Positions 8,925 through 16,763 of a stretch of DNA of 64,000 bases are shown here, piece after piece. The notes under the pieces are model-generated. The model ran no database searches and was not told the origin of the DNA. It worked only from the letters and a program-made list of their open reading frames with translations. This stretch comes from JAICXG01 sp036825615 (lineage in GTDB: Bacteria; Verrucomicrobiota; Verrucomicrobiia; Chthoniobacterales; UBA10450), in contig DAISXY010000002.1 in NCBI GenBank assembly GCA_036825615.1, positions 124,001 through 188,000 of the forward strand. Reading direction: 5' to 3'. Numbering within the stretch: position 1 is the stretch's first letter; each line of letters starts with the position of its first letter. Both the position numbers and the translations under genes were made by a program.

Positions 8925-11900
8925 CTATCCGCCGGGCGGAGCGCCCAGCGCTGGTGCGTTGGAGAGCGGTTGCGGTGGATTCGCGCCTGAGCCGCCGAAG
9001 GTGCCGGTGGTGCGGCCGTTTCCGCCGAAGCCGGAATAGTTTGCGTTTGGCACCGAGGCGGTGCTGTCCACGTAGACCGATGCCTTTGGTCCAGTGACCG
9101 TGACAAGGACACCGTTGTTAATCGTCACGCTATGGCCGGCTATGCTCTTGGTGGAGTTACCGTTCAAGCTTACGTTACCGACAAATACGACCTGCCCGTT
9201 CGCACTTGGAGCATAGAGTTGCAGGGTCGTATCGGCAGAAAGGTTGCCTCCGCCGACGCGCAGAATTCCATTATTTCCGAGTGCGGCCACCTTGATGGTG
9301 TCAGCGCGCAGATCGGCATTACTGAGGTTGACCTGGCCGGCGCTTCCAAGGTGCCGAATGTCAACCGTGCCGCGATCGGCTTCTAACTTACCGCTCACAT
9401 CAATCTGGCTCTCAGCCCCCGGTGCCGTTGCCTGGATGATAATCTTACCGCCGGGGCCGGGAGCTGCGGCATCCAGGAGCGAGAGGAGCTGGCCGGTATT
9501 AGAGATGTTGATCGCGATGCCGGAGGTCTTGCCGCTTTTCACCGTGATCGATCCGCCGGAGGCGCTCCTTCGATTAGTCGAGTTATGTGACACCTGAACC
9601 GTATTACCGATTGCGACCTGGCCAGAGGTAGCAGTAAGACTGACCGAGCCGCCCTTGCCCGAATCAACATCGTTGCCATTGCTACCGGTCGAAGCCTCGA
9701 TCGGACTGTTTACGACCAGGTCGCCGTTCGTCGCAATCGCGGTCAGGCTGCCCCCATCCCCACCCGGGAATTGGGATCCGAGCGCGGCGTTCCCGCCGCT
9801 AAAGCTGGCTCCGTGATAATCGGTTGCGCCCGAGTCGAAGACGATCGCCCCGGCGCTAAAGCTGAGGTTGTGGCCGGCTTCGCCAGGGCCGGTGGGGGAA
9901 CTGGCACCGGCAAAGTTGAGAAACTGGCCATTCGGAATGTAGTTACTCAGGACGACATCAGTGCCGTAGTCGACCTGGAAAGAACCGAATCCGTCGCTGG
10001 TTGTGAGGCGGCCGCCGGGAGACACGTTCGTGAAGACGCCGGTGAGTGCGATCGGAGTTAGAATGGTAAAGCTATCACTATTTGTGATGGAATTCTGGAA
10101 CCCATTGGCAAATGAGAGGACGAGTTGGCCATTGAGCCCGACCGTGCCGTTCACATTGAGATAGCTGTACTCAGAGGCCTGGGTGAGGCCGCCGATCAGG
10201 AAAGTCAGTTTCGAATCTGTGAGCAGAGTCATCCGGCCGGTAACGAGCAGACCGCTGCCGCCGAGGGCGGGCTGAAAGCTGGTATTGTTTGTCAGGTCAG
10301 AGACGATCGTTCCCCAGGCATCAACCAATCCCCCCTGGAAATTGAGCGGGGCAGACAAAAAGACGGGCGTGCTGACGACGGTACCGCCGGCGAGACGAAA
10401 GGTGCCGGCGGTCTGATTGTAAATTCCGTTGCGTGTGATCGCGAGGGAGTTATCGCCGACGTCGAGCGTGCCGGAAGATTCGACCGTGCCGGTGAAACGA
10501 AGGGAGCCGCCGGCAATGGCTTGGATCGTGCCGGTGTTCGAGAAGGTCCCGCCGCCGTCGCCATCAAGGAGAAGAATGCCACCATTGCTCGCCTGCATGA
10601 TGCCTGCATTCGTTAGACCAAGGCTGCTGCTCGGATCGATTTTGAGCGCAAGGCCGGCAACGTTGGCGTCGATCATACCACCGGCGAGGTTCGTCAGCCC
10701 AATCTCGTTATTGCCGAAACTGCCGGACTCGCCAGTGTCGCCCTGGACCGTACTTAGATTCGTGAACGTGCCGGTGCCGCGGATGCGATCAGCCCCGGTG
10801 AGAGTGAGAATGCCCGAGCCAGTGAGAGTGACGTCGCCGTTAAGAGAAAGATCGGTCGGAGCGCCGGCTGAACTGACGAGGATTGTAGCGTTGTTCGTGA
10901 TTGTGCCGGAGATGAGCGTACTCGTGCCGTCGTTGAACTGAATCGAGCCCGCACCATCGAACTCCGTCCCGTCGGTAAAATTGAAGTCACTTGCAAATTG
11001 TAGCTGGCTATCAAGCGCGACCGAGAATGTTCGCGAGGCGCTGCCACCGCCTGTCAGGCTGATGACTCCGCCGGCGACCGACACGGCGCCGGTGTTGATG
11101 AGTGGAAGATTGAAAGTCACCGTTCCACCGAGGCCATGGAAAGTCAGGGTGCCAAAGTTATTAAAGAGAGATCCACCGCCGGTAAATGCATCGCCCGTGC
11201 TGAGGGCAAGGTCATAACTCCCAAAGTTATTCAGAGTTGTGTCAGCAACTCCCATGACAGCGGTTTGGCTGCTAACTCCGGAAACGTTCAGGGTGCCGGA
11301 TAGAATCGAGCCGCCGCTGAATTGTAATCCGGCTTCCAAGCTGAGTGGATTGGCCAGGATGAGATTGCCGCCACTCATGAAAAGCTGATTGATGACTACG
11401 CCGTTGATGATGTCCTGAGTGAGTGCGCCGCTGGAGAAGGCGACATCGTAGTTGGCACCATTATTGCCGTTGGTCGGCACCATCCCTGTCGTCCAACTGT
11501 TTGGGTCACTCCAGTTGCCGGTTCCGCCTTTGTAACTACTGGAAATAATCGGAGTCGCCGTCGGGCTGATGGATGGGCTTGGGGTAACCGTGGGTGTAAG
11601 GCTGGGTGTGGGCGTAACCGTAGGTGTAGGCGAGAGCGTCGGTGTTGGAGTGCCGGTGGGCGTGGGCGATATGGTGGCTGTAGGCGTGACGCTGGGCGTG
11701 AGCGTAGGTGTCGGACTCGAGGTTGGGCTTGGCGTAACTGTCGGGGTGGGAGACATGGTTGCGGTTGGTATCGGTGTCGGGGTGGAGGGAGGAGTGGGGG
11801 CTATGACTCCTTCCGTAGCGATGCCTTGGCTCACCGCGAAGCGTTGGTCAATCGTATCAGTGGTGCGAGTCAGGTTGACCGCCGTGCCGCCGCCAAAGAT

Positions 11901-12623
11901 GACGAGATTGGTCTCGAGCAGGTCGCCCTTGCTCTTCTCTTCTGTTTGCAGGGCAATTTGTTCGTTGATGAGATTTGCACTGGCCAGGGGCCGAAATCCT
12001 TTGATGAGCAAGGAAGTCTTTTTCAGGCGCTGCAAATCGATATCGACCGGATCGGGCAGGCCGGCGCCGCGCGGGTTGACGATGAGCATCTGGCCCGGAT
12101 GCACGAGGACTGACTCACCGATGCGATCGTTGCGAAAGACCCGTCCCGTGCCTTCCAGGACAATGAACTTGCAGTAGGCGTCCGGGTGATACTCGAGAAT
12201 GATGGTTGTCCCGACGATCGCGGCTGTGAGGACGGAAGTCTTGATTTGCGCTCCGCCGATATTTTTTGGGACCCGCAGAAGCATGGCGCCGCCGCCGAGG
12301 TCGAGGTTGCGGGTGCCTTGGTTAAAACTGAAGATCGTGTTGGCGCCGAGTCGAGCGAGTGTTTGGTCGGTGAACATCAGTTCGGCGCGCGATTCTGACC
12401 CGGTGCGAACGGCGGTGCCGTTGCGCACTTCATCATTGACCTGGGCGGGACGAGGCGCCGCCTGCTCGGATAACAAGGTAACCTCCTGCACGACCTGGGT
12501 GACGTGAGCCTCCTTCAATGTTGCAGCCGAGGCGGGAAGGGCGAGCCCGAGGCCAAAGAATACCGCGACGGTGAGCCGCTCGGCAGCAAATCGCAAACAG
12601 ATCTCTCGTCCAGCTATTTTCAT
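8925..12623 (-). CDS. giant FecR-domain beta-helix exoprotein (second copy)
   Basis: 1232 aa from MKIAGREICL; a TTG 63 nt upstream keeps the frame open but puts extra residues before an evident signal peptide (VAVFFGLGLALPASA, end ~33). The FecR domain (~50-190) is nearly a copy of the downstream paralogue (SESRAELMFTDQTLARLGANTIFSF and so on). A Thr/Ser-Pro-rich linker (~275-365) follows. The centre differs from the paralogue: units like FNNFGTLTFHG, NTGAVSVAGG and SSGTLDVGDN resemble autotransporter-associated strand repeats. The C-terminal ~140 residues (DTIKVAALGNNGILRVGG ... YSGFGGNGRTTG) again match the paralogue. Likely exported surface protein; role unknown. Confidence 0.8.
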   Translation of the reverse strand: MKIAGREICLRFAAERLTVAVFFGLGLALPASAATLKEAHVTQVVQEVTLLSEQAAPRPAQVNDEVRNGTAVRTGSESRAELMFTDQTLARLGANTIFSFNQGTRNLDLGGGAMLLRVPKNIGGAQIKTSVLTAAIVGTTIILEYHPDAYCKFIVLEGTGRVFRNDRIGESVLVHPGQMLIVNPRGAGLPDPVDIDLQRLKKTSLLIKGFRPLASANLINEQIALQTEEKSKGDLLETNLVIFGGGTAVNLTRTTDTIDQRFAVSQGIATEGVIAPTPPSTPTPIPTATMSPTPTVTPSPTSSPTPTLTPSVTPTATISPTPTGTPTPTLSPTPTVTPTPSLTPTVTPSPSISPTATPIISSSYKGGTGNWSDPNSWTTGMVPTNGNNGANYDVAFSSGALTQDIINGVVINQLFMSGGNLILANPLSLEAGLQFSGGSILSGTLNVSGVSSQTAVMGVADTTLNNFGSYDLALSTGDAFTGGGSLFNNFGTLTFHGLGGTVTFNLPLINTGAVSVAGGVISLTGGGSASRTFSVALDSQLQFASDFNFTDGTEFDGAGSIQFNDGTSTLISGTITNNATILVSSAGAPTDLSLNGDVTLTGSGILTLTGADRIRGTGTFTNLSTVQGDTGESGSFGNNEIGLTNLAGGMIDANVAGLALKIDPSSSLGLTNAGIMQASNGGILLLDGDGGGTFSNTGTIQAIAGGSLRFTGTVESSGTLDVGDNSLAITRNGIYNQTAGTFRLAGGTVVSTPVFLSAPLNFQGGLVDAWGTIVSDLTNNTSFQPALGGSGLLVTGRMTLLTDSKLTFLIGGLTQASEYSYLNVNGTVGLNGQLVLSFANGFQNSITNSDSFTILTPIALTGVFTNVSPGGRLTTSDGFGSFQVDYGTDVVLSNYIPNGQFLNFAGASSPTGPGEAGHNLSFSAGAIVFDSGATDYHGASFSGGNAALGSQFPGGDGGSLTAIATNGDLVVNSPIEASTGSNGNDVDSGKGGSVSLTATSGQVAIGNTVQVSHNSTNRRSASGGSITVKSGKTSGIAINISNTGQLLSLLDAAAPGPGGKIIIQATAPGAESQIDVSGKLEADRGTVDIRHLGSAGQVNLSNADLRADTIKVAALGNNGILRVGGGNLSADTTLQLYAPSANGQVVFVGNVSLNGNSTKSIAGHSVTINNGVLVTVTGPKASVYVDSTASVPNANYSGFGGNGRTTGTFGGSGANPPQPLSNAPALGAPPGG
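11545..11790 (-). repeat. degenerate tandem repeat coding for a Thr/Ser-Pro linker
   Basis: Plus-strand ggcgtnacngtnggtgtn-type units repeat over ~240 bp and encode TPTPTVTPSPT-like sequence on the minus strand. It corresponds to the linker of the first FecR gene but is more degenerate. Confidence 0.7.
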
Positions 12624-12713
12624 GGCGAAAAACGGCGGCATCAGTCTAGCCAAGACCGGGGAAGCGCCTAGTAAATTCCGCTTCAACCGCCGGATCTCTC
12701 TGCGGACCCGGCC

Positions 12714-13670
12714 TTAAAACTTGAAGCTTACGGTGATCCCGCCGCCAATATTGAAGACCTGATAATCGAATACGCTCTGGTTCGATTGATTGGCGACGAA
12801 GCTGGTAATAGCACTGACTGTAAGCCAATCGCGCACGCGATAGTTCGCGCTCCCAGACAGGATTTCGCTTACATCGGTGCGACCGTTGCTATCGTAAGGG
12901 CGGACGACGATTTGCCCGGAAGCGCTGAGGAAGAGATTGCGCGTTACGGCCACCGAATAACCGAGATAGACACCGAAGTCATTGCGTTGCGGTGGCTCCG
13001 GCTGAGCGTAAAGGCTTACGCTCGCACTCGCGCCGAGCGAGATTTGTTGAGCACGGCCGATCGGGATTGGCAGCTCGGCACTCAGATTCAGGGCCACATT
13101 AGAGAAGAAATCGTCAAAGCTGTCGGTTGGAGTGAGCCGGTTGTAATCGAGATTGGCGCGCAGGCTAAGGTTGTGCAGTTGCGGCGCGGAATAGGCAACC
13201 CCGGCGATCGCGTCGAAGCTCGCGAAGTTAAAGCCGGTAAAATCCTGGTAGTAGAAAAACTGCTGCCGCACGGTGAACTCACTGTAGAGCGTCTTCGTTA
13301 ATCTCGGCGCATAAGTCAGGCCGACGAACGGCGCGATGATGACATCGCTCATCGCACCATGATCAACCAGGGCAACGTTCGAGGTGTAGTAAATCGGCGT
13401 CCCGGTTTCCAGCGTAAAGGGCTCGTATTGCTCGACGCGTTTCAAAATCGCCTGCTCGCCGAGGTCCTGGTCGTTAGGCGAAGCGGCCGCGTAGCCGCCT
13501 TCGACCTGGCCGGGCGCAGTTCCCGGAACTGTTGCCGGGACGTTTTGCTGAGCCTGAAGCAAACGGGCGCGGTCCGCCGCGCTGCTTTGGGCGTTTGCCG
13601 AAGCTGGAATCAGAACCAAAAAGGCCAGGAAAGACGCGACGCGACAGAGGCAAGTGGAGGCGATTTTCAT
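12714..13670 (-). CDS. outer-membrane beta-barrel protein upstream of the FecR genes
   Basis: 318 aa from MKIASTCLCRVASFLAFLVL; signal peptide ends at ASANA-Q (~28). After a Gln/Ala-rich stretch and an acidic helix, residues ~85-318 alternate polar and hydrophobic residues in barrel-like strands with aromatic girdles (IYYTSNVAL, TLYSEFTVRQQFFYYQDF, LFLSASGQIVV). The chain ends in SFKF, a C-terminal Phe typical of BAM substrates. It is first in the minus-strand cluster with the two FecR/beta-helix proteins, so it could help to export or anchor them; that is inference. Family not further recognised. A TCGTTAGGC motif lies at 13471-13479. Confidence 0.75.
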   Translation of the reverse strand: MKIASTCLCRVASFLAFLVLIPASANAQSSAADRARLLQAQQNVPATVPGTAPGQVEGGYAAASPNDQDLGEQAILKRVEQYEPFTLETGTPIYYTSNVALVDHGAMSDVIIAPFVGLTYAPRLTKTLYSEFTVRQQFFYYQDFTGFNFASFDAIAGVAYSAPQLHNLSLRANLDYNRLTPTDSFDDFFSNVALNLSAELPIPIGRAQQISLGASASVSLYAQPEPPQRNDFGVYLGYSVAVTRNLFLSASGQIVVRPYDSNGRTDVSEILSGSANYRVRDWLTVSAITSFVANQSNQSVFDYQVFNIGGGITVSFKF

Positions 13671-13745
13671 GCGGGCGCCTCGTTTGTAGAAGGAGCGCGC
13701 GGATCGCGTCAAGCTTTTCGCGGCTGGCAGCCGCAGCAACCGTCG

Positions 13746-13955
13746 TTAGGCGAAAGGCAGGTTAGCTTTAATCCGCTGCTCGTCGGTCTTGTGGACGACG
13801 GCGCTGCGGGCGAGCCGGCGTTTGGTCTTGGCGTTCTTGGCCGAAAGAAGATGGCGCCGCTTGGCGTGCGAACGCAGCACTTTGCCGCTCGCGGTGATCT
13901 TGAATCGCTTCGCGACGGATTTACGGGTTTTGCTGCGCGCGATCGACTTCGGCAT
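13746..13955 (-). CDS. rpmI: 50S ribosomal protein bL35
   Basis: 69 aa, start MPKSIARSKTRKSVAKRFKI, slightly longer than the usual 64-66. The L35 signature is clear: KTRKSVAKRFKITASGKV, H-A-K-R-R-H, and a basic KTKRRLA segment. The larger open frame upstream is not conserved. In most bacteria rpmI sits in infC-rpmI-rplT; here neither neighbour is present, so the gene stands alone. Its TAA stop is inside a TCGTTAGGC motif at 13743-13751. It converges with nothing and is followed by the outer-membrane protein gene 76 nt on. Confidence 0.93.
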   Translation of the reverse strand: MPKSIARSKTRKSVAKRFKITASGKVLRSHAKRRHLLSAKNAKTKRRLARSAVVHKTDEQRIKANLPFA

Positions 13956-14038
13956 AAGGCGCGGAAGATAAGCACAGCGCGCCGGAGTGACAACCGATTT
14001 TCTGTTTACCCCCGGGGGATTCCGGTCATCATTCTGCG

Positions 14039-15319
14039 ATGGAAAACGAATCGCCGGCCGGGCCGCGGGTTGTGATTGTCGGAGCGGGCTTTGGCGGCTT
14101 GGAAGCGGCCAAGCACCTCGGCAACAAACCGGTCTATGTGACGGTGCTCGACCGGACCAACTATCACCTTTTCCAGCCGCTCCTCTACCAGGTTGCAACC
14201 GCCGCGCTTTCTCCGGCCGACATCGCCGCGCCGATTCGCGGGGTGTTGACCAAATACGAAAACATCGAAGTGGTTCTGGCTGAAGTGCAGGCGGTCGACG
14301 TGGCGGCGCGGACGGTGCGCACGGCCGAGCGGGAGATCGTCTACGATTACCTCGTCCTCGCGACCGGCTCACGCCATTCCTATTTCGGTCACGATGAATG
14401 GGAGCAGATCGCGCCCGGGCTCAAGAGCCTCGAGGATGCGGTCGAAATCCGGCGCCGGATCCTGATGGCTTTCGAGTTCGCGGAGAAAACACCCGACCCC
14501 GAAGCGCGCGCGGCGGCGATGAATTTTGTCATCATCGGCGGCGGACCAACCGGAGTGGAAATGGCGGGAGCGATTGCGGAGATCGCGCGCCAAACGCTCG
14601 CGAAAGATTTCCGTCACATCGATCCCTCGACCGCGCGGGTCATTCTGGTCGAGGGCGACAAGCGCGTGCTCTCGGGTTATCCGGAAGACCTTTCCGCGAG
14701 CGCGCTCAAGCAATTGCAGGAACTGGGCGTCGAGGTCATCACCGGCACGCACGCCACCGATCTGAGCGACAAAGGCCTGGTGGTGGCGGGGAAATTCATT
14801 CCCTCCCGGGTGAAAATCTGGGCGGCGGGCAACGTCGCCTCCTTTGTCGGGAAAACGTTAGGCGTGCCGGTCGATAAAGCTGGTCGCGTGATCGTGCAGA
14901 ATGACCTGACGATTCCGGGCCACCCCGAGGTGCAGGTGATCGGCGACCTGGCGAATTTCACCGGCAAAGATGGCAAACCGCTCCCCGGCGTCTCACCGGT
15001 CGCGATCCAGCAGGGGCGGCACGCGGCGGGCAATATTCTGCGGATGATCGAAGGCGGGAAACCGCAGCCCTTCCACTATTGGGACAAGGGCAGCATGGCA
15101 ACGATCGGCCGCAACCGCGCCGTGGCCGATCTCAACTTCATCCACTTTAGCGGGCTGCTTGCCTGGCTGGCGTGGCTCTTCGTCCACATTCTTTACCTGG
15201 TCGGCTTTCGCAATCGGGTCGCGGTCCTGTTCCAGTGGGCCTGGGCTTATCTCACCTTCAACAAGGGCGCGCGCCTGATCACGCGCAACTTCCAGGCCGA
15301 ACTACGCCCGCCGGCCTGA
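14039..15319 (+). CDS. ndh: type II NADH dehydrogenase (NDH-2)
   Basis: 426 aa FAD-dependent NADH:quinone oxidoreductase, non-proton-pumping. FAD-binding GxGxxG in VVIVGAGFGGLEAAKHL (~11-27), DRTNYHLFQPLLYQVATAAL, NAD-binding Rossmann motif NFVIIGGGPTGVEMAGAIAE (~163-182), and the second FAD contact VIGDLANF ... PGVSPVAIQQGRHAA. A hydrophobic C-terminal segment (SGLLAWLAWLFVHILYLVGF) is the membrane anchor seen in this family. Bacterial NDH-2 often has IWAAGV; here IWAAGN. The next gene starts 1 nt after the stop. Confidence 0.93.
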   Translation: MENESPAGPRVVIVGAGFGGLEAAKHLGNKPVYVTVLDRTNYHLFQPLLYQVATAALSPADIAAPIRGVLTKYENIEVVLAEVQAVDVAARTVRTAEREIVYDYLVLATGSRHSYFGHDEWEQIAPGLKSLEDAVEIRRRILMAFEFAEKTPDPEARAAAMNFVIIGGGPTGVEMAGAIAEIARQTLAKDFRHIDPSTARVILVEGDKRVLSGYPEDLSASALKQLQELGVEVITGTHATDLSDKGLVVAGKFIPSRVKIWAAGNVASFVGKTLGVPVDKAGRVIVQNDLTIPGHPEVQVIGDLANFTGKDGKPLPGVSPVAIQQGRHAAGNILRMIEGGKPQPFHYWDKGSMATIGRNRAVADLNFIHFSGLLAWLAWLFVHILYLVGFRNRVAVLFQWAWAYLTFNKGARLITRNFQAELRPPA

Positions 15320-15320
15320 G

Positions 15321-16262
15321 GTGCGCGTGCGCCATCAGCTTCCGAACTTTCGCATCGCGGTCGTGGGCGCGGGCGCGATCGGGCTCTATTACGGGGGTAA
15401 ACTGGCGGCCTTCGGACGCGACGTGCATTTCCTTCTGCGGAGCGATTATGATGCGATCCGGAAACGCGGACTGCGCATTCGGAGCAAGAGCGAGAACATT
15501 CATGTCCCAAGGGTGCAGGGCTACGGATCGAGCAAAGAGATCGGCCCGTGCGATCTCGTGCTGGTGGCGGTGAAAACGACTGGCAATGGGCAGTTACCGG
15601 AACTGATCGCGCCATTGTTAGGCGAGCAGAGCATGATCCTGACTTTGCAGAACGGACTCGGCAACGAAGACTTTCTCGCCGCTCATTTCGGCCCGGAACG
15701 GATCCTCGGCGGCTTGTGTTACGTCTGTCTCACTCGCACTGCACCGGGCATCGTGGAGCGATTCGAAGGCGGGCGCGTGATGATCGGCGAATACGGTCGG
15801 CTGCCGAAACCGCGCACGCATGACATCGCCTGGGAATTCAAACGCTGTGGTGTGGTTTGCACCGTGGTGGCGGACCTGGCGGCGGCGCGCTGGCGCAAAC
15901 TGGTCTGGAACATTCCCTTCAATGGCCTGACGATCACGGCGGGCGGGCTCGACACTGCAGCTCTGCTTGCGAATGATGTGTTGCGCCTGGAGGCGCTCGC
16001 GCTCATGAAGGAAACAATTGCAATCGCCAACGCCTGCGGCGCGAATCTGCCGAGCGCGCTCGCGCTCGAAGAGATCAAGCGAACTCAGAGGATGCCACCC
16101 TACAAGCCTTCGAGCCTGATTGATTACGAAGCCGGCCGCCCGCTGGAATTGGAGGCGATCTGGGGCGAAGCGCTGGGCCGCGCGCAAGCCGCCGGCCTAA
16201 CGACGCCGCATCTGGCGAAGCTTTATCGCGAGCTGGTCGCGCGCGATTCCGCGCGCCGGTGA
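15321..16262 (+). CDS. ketopantoate reductase family (2-dehydropantoate 2-reductase)
   Basis: 313 aa, GTG start. NADPH Rossmann motif IAVVGAGAIGLYYGGKLAAFG (~12-32); central LVLVAVKTTGN and ILTLQNGLGNED match ApbA/PanE. The C-terminal domain carries the catalytic Lys region (WRKLVWNIPFNGLT) and the substrate segment YKPSSLIDYEAGRPLELEAIWG. If it is PanE it makes pantoate for coenzyme A; family members also act on other 2-oxoacids, so no symbol is given. It overlaps ybeY by one nt (TGATG). Confidence 0.85.
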   Translation: MRVRHQLPNFRIAVVGAGAIGLYYGGKLAAFGRDVHFLLRSDYDAIRKRGLRIRSKSENIHVPRVQGYGSSKEIGPCDLVLVAVKTTGNGQLPELIAPLLGEQSMILTLQNGLGNEDFLAAHFGPERILGGLCYVCLTRTAPGIVERFEGGRVMIGEYGRLPKPRTHDIAWEFKRCGVVCTVVADLAAARWRKLVWNIPFNGLTITAGGLDTAALLANDVLRLEALALMKETIAIANACGANLPSALALEEIKRTQRMPPYKPSSLIDYEAGRPLELEAIWGEALGRAQAAGLTTPHLAKLYRELVARDSARR

Positions 16263-16696
16263 TGACGAAAGCGCCCTCGCCGCAGATTTTCGTGCACAAC
16301 CGGCAGCGCCGGATTCCACTTGATCGCGCCGGCCTGGAAGCGTTTGCCCGCCGGGCGCTGCCCCTGTGCGTCCACGAAGAAGGCACTGGCCTGACGAATC
16401 TGGGCGAAATCCATATCATCTTTATTTCCGATCGGCGGATGAGCGAATTGCATCGCCGCTTCATGCAAATTGCCGGTCCCACTGATGTCATCACCTTTGA
16501 GCACGGTGAGATTTTTATCAGCGTCGAAACCGCGCAACGCCAGGCTCGAACTTACCGCACGTCGTTAGGCCGTGAGCTGCGGTTATACCTGGTTCACGGC
16601 TTACTTCATTTGCGGGGCTTCGACGACGCCCATACTGCCGACCGGCGAGTGATGGAGCGGGCACAGGAGAAGATTTTGCGCCTGGCTGCAAACTGA
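16262..16696 (+). CDS. ybeY: endoribonuclease YbeY (rRNA maturation)
   Basis: 144 aa metal-dependent RNase for 16S rRNA 3' processing and ribosome quality control. Motifs: NLGEIHIIFISDRRMSELHRRFM, PTDVITFEHGEIFIS and LVHGLLHLRGFDD. The canonical zinc triad is H-x3-H-x5-H; the first two His are present but the third position is Asp, with a His two residues later. A similar replacement is known in Bacteroidota YbeY. The start ATG overlaps the previous stop, so it is cotranscribed with the ketopantoate reductase gene. A TCGTTAGGC motif at 16562-16570 is read Ser-Leu-Gly. Confidence 0.9.
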   Translation: MTKAPSPQIFVHNRQRRIPLDRAGLEAFARRALPLCVHEEGTGLTNLGEIHIIFISDRRMSELHRRFMQIAGPTDVITFEHGEIFISVETAQRQARTYRTSLGRELRLYLVHGLLHLRGFDDAHTADRRVMERAQEKILRLAAN

Positions 16697-16723
16697 CTTT
16701 TCGCCGCTTGGCCCATTCGGTGA

Positions 16724-16752
16724 TTGACGGTTGCGTTCCGATCGTGTATGAG
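16724..16752 (+). promoter_or_regulatory. candidate sigma-70-type promoter for the Ig-repeat exoprotein
   Basis: TTGACG at 16724-16729 and TATGAG at 16747-16752, separated by exactly 17 nt. The ATG of the exoprotein is at 16764, only 11 nt after the -10 element, so the transcript would have a very short leader or none. No Shine-Dalgarno is visible, consistent with leaderless translation. Based on sequence match only. Confidence 0.4.
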
Positions 16753-16763
16753 CCGCGGCTTTT

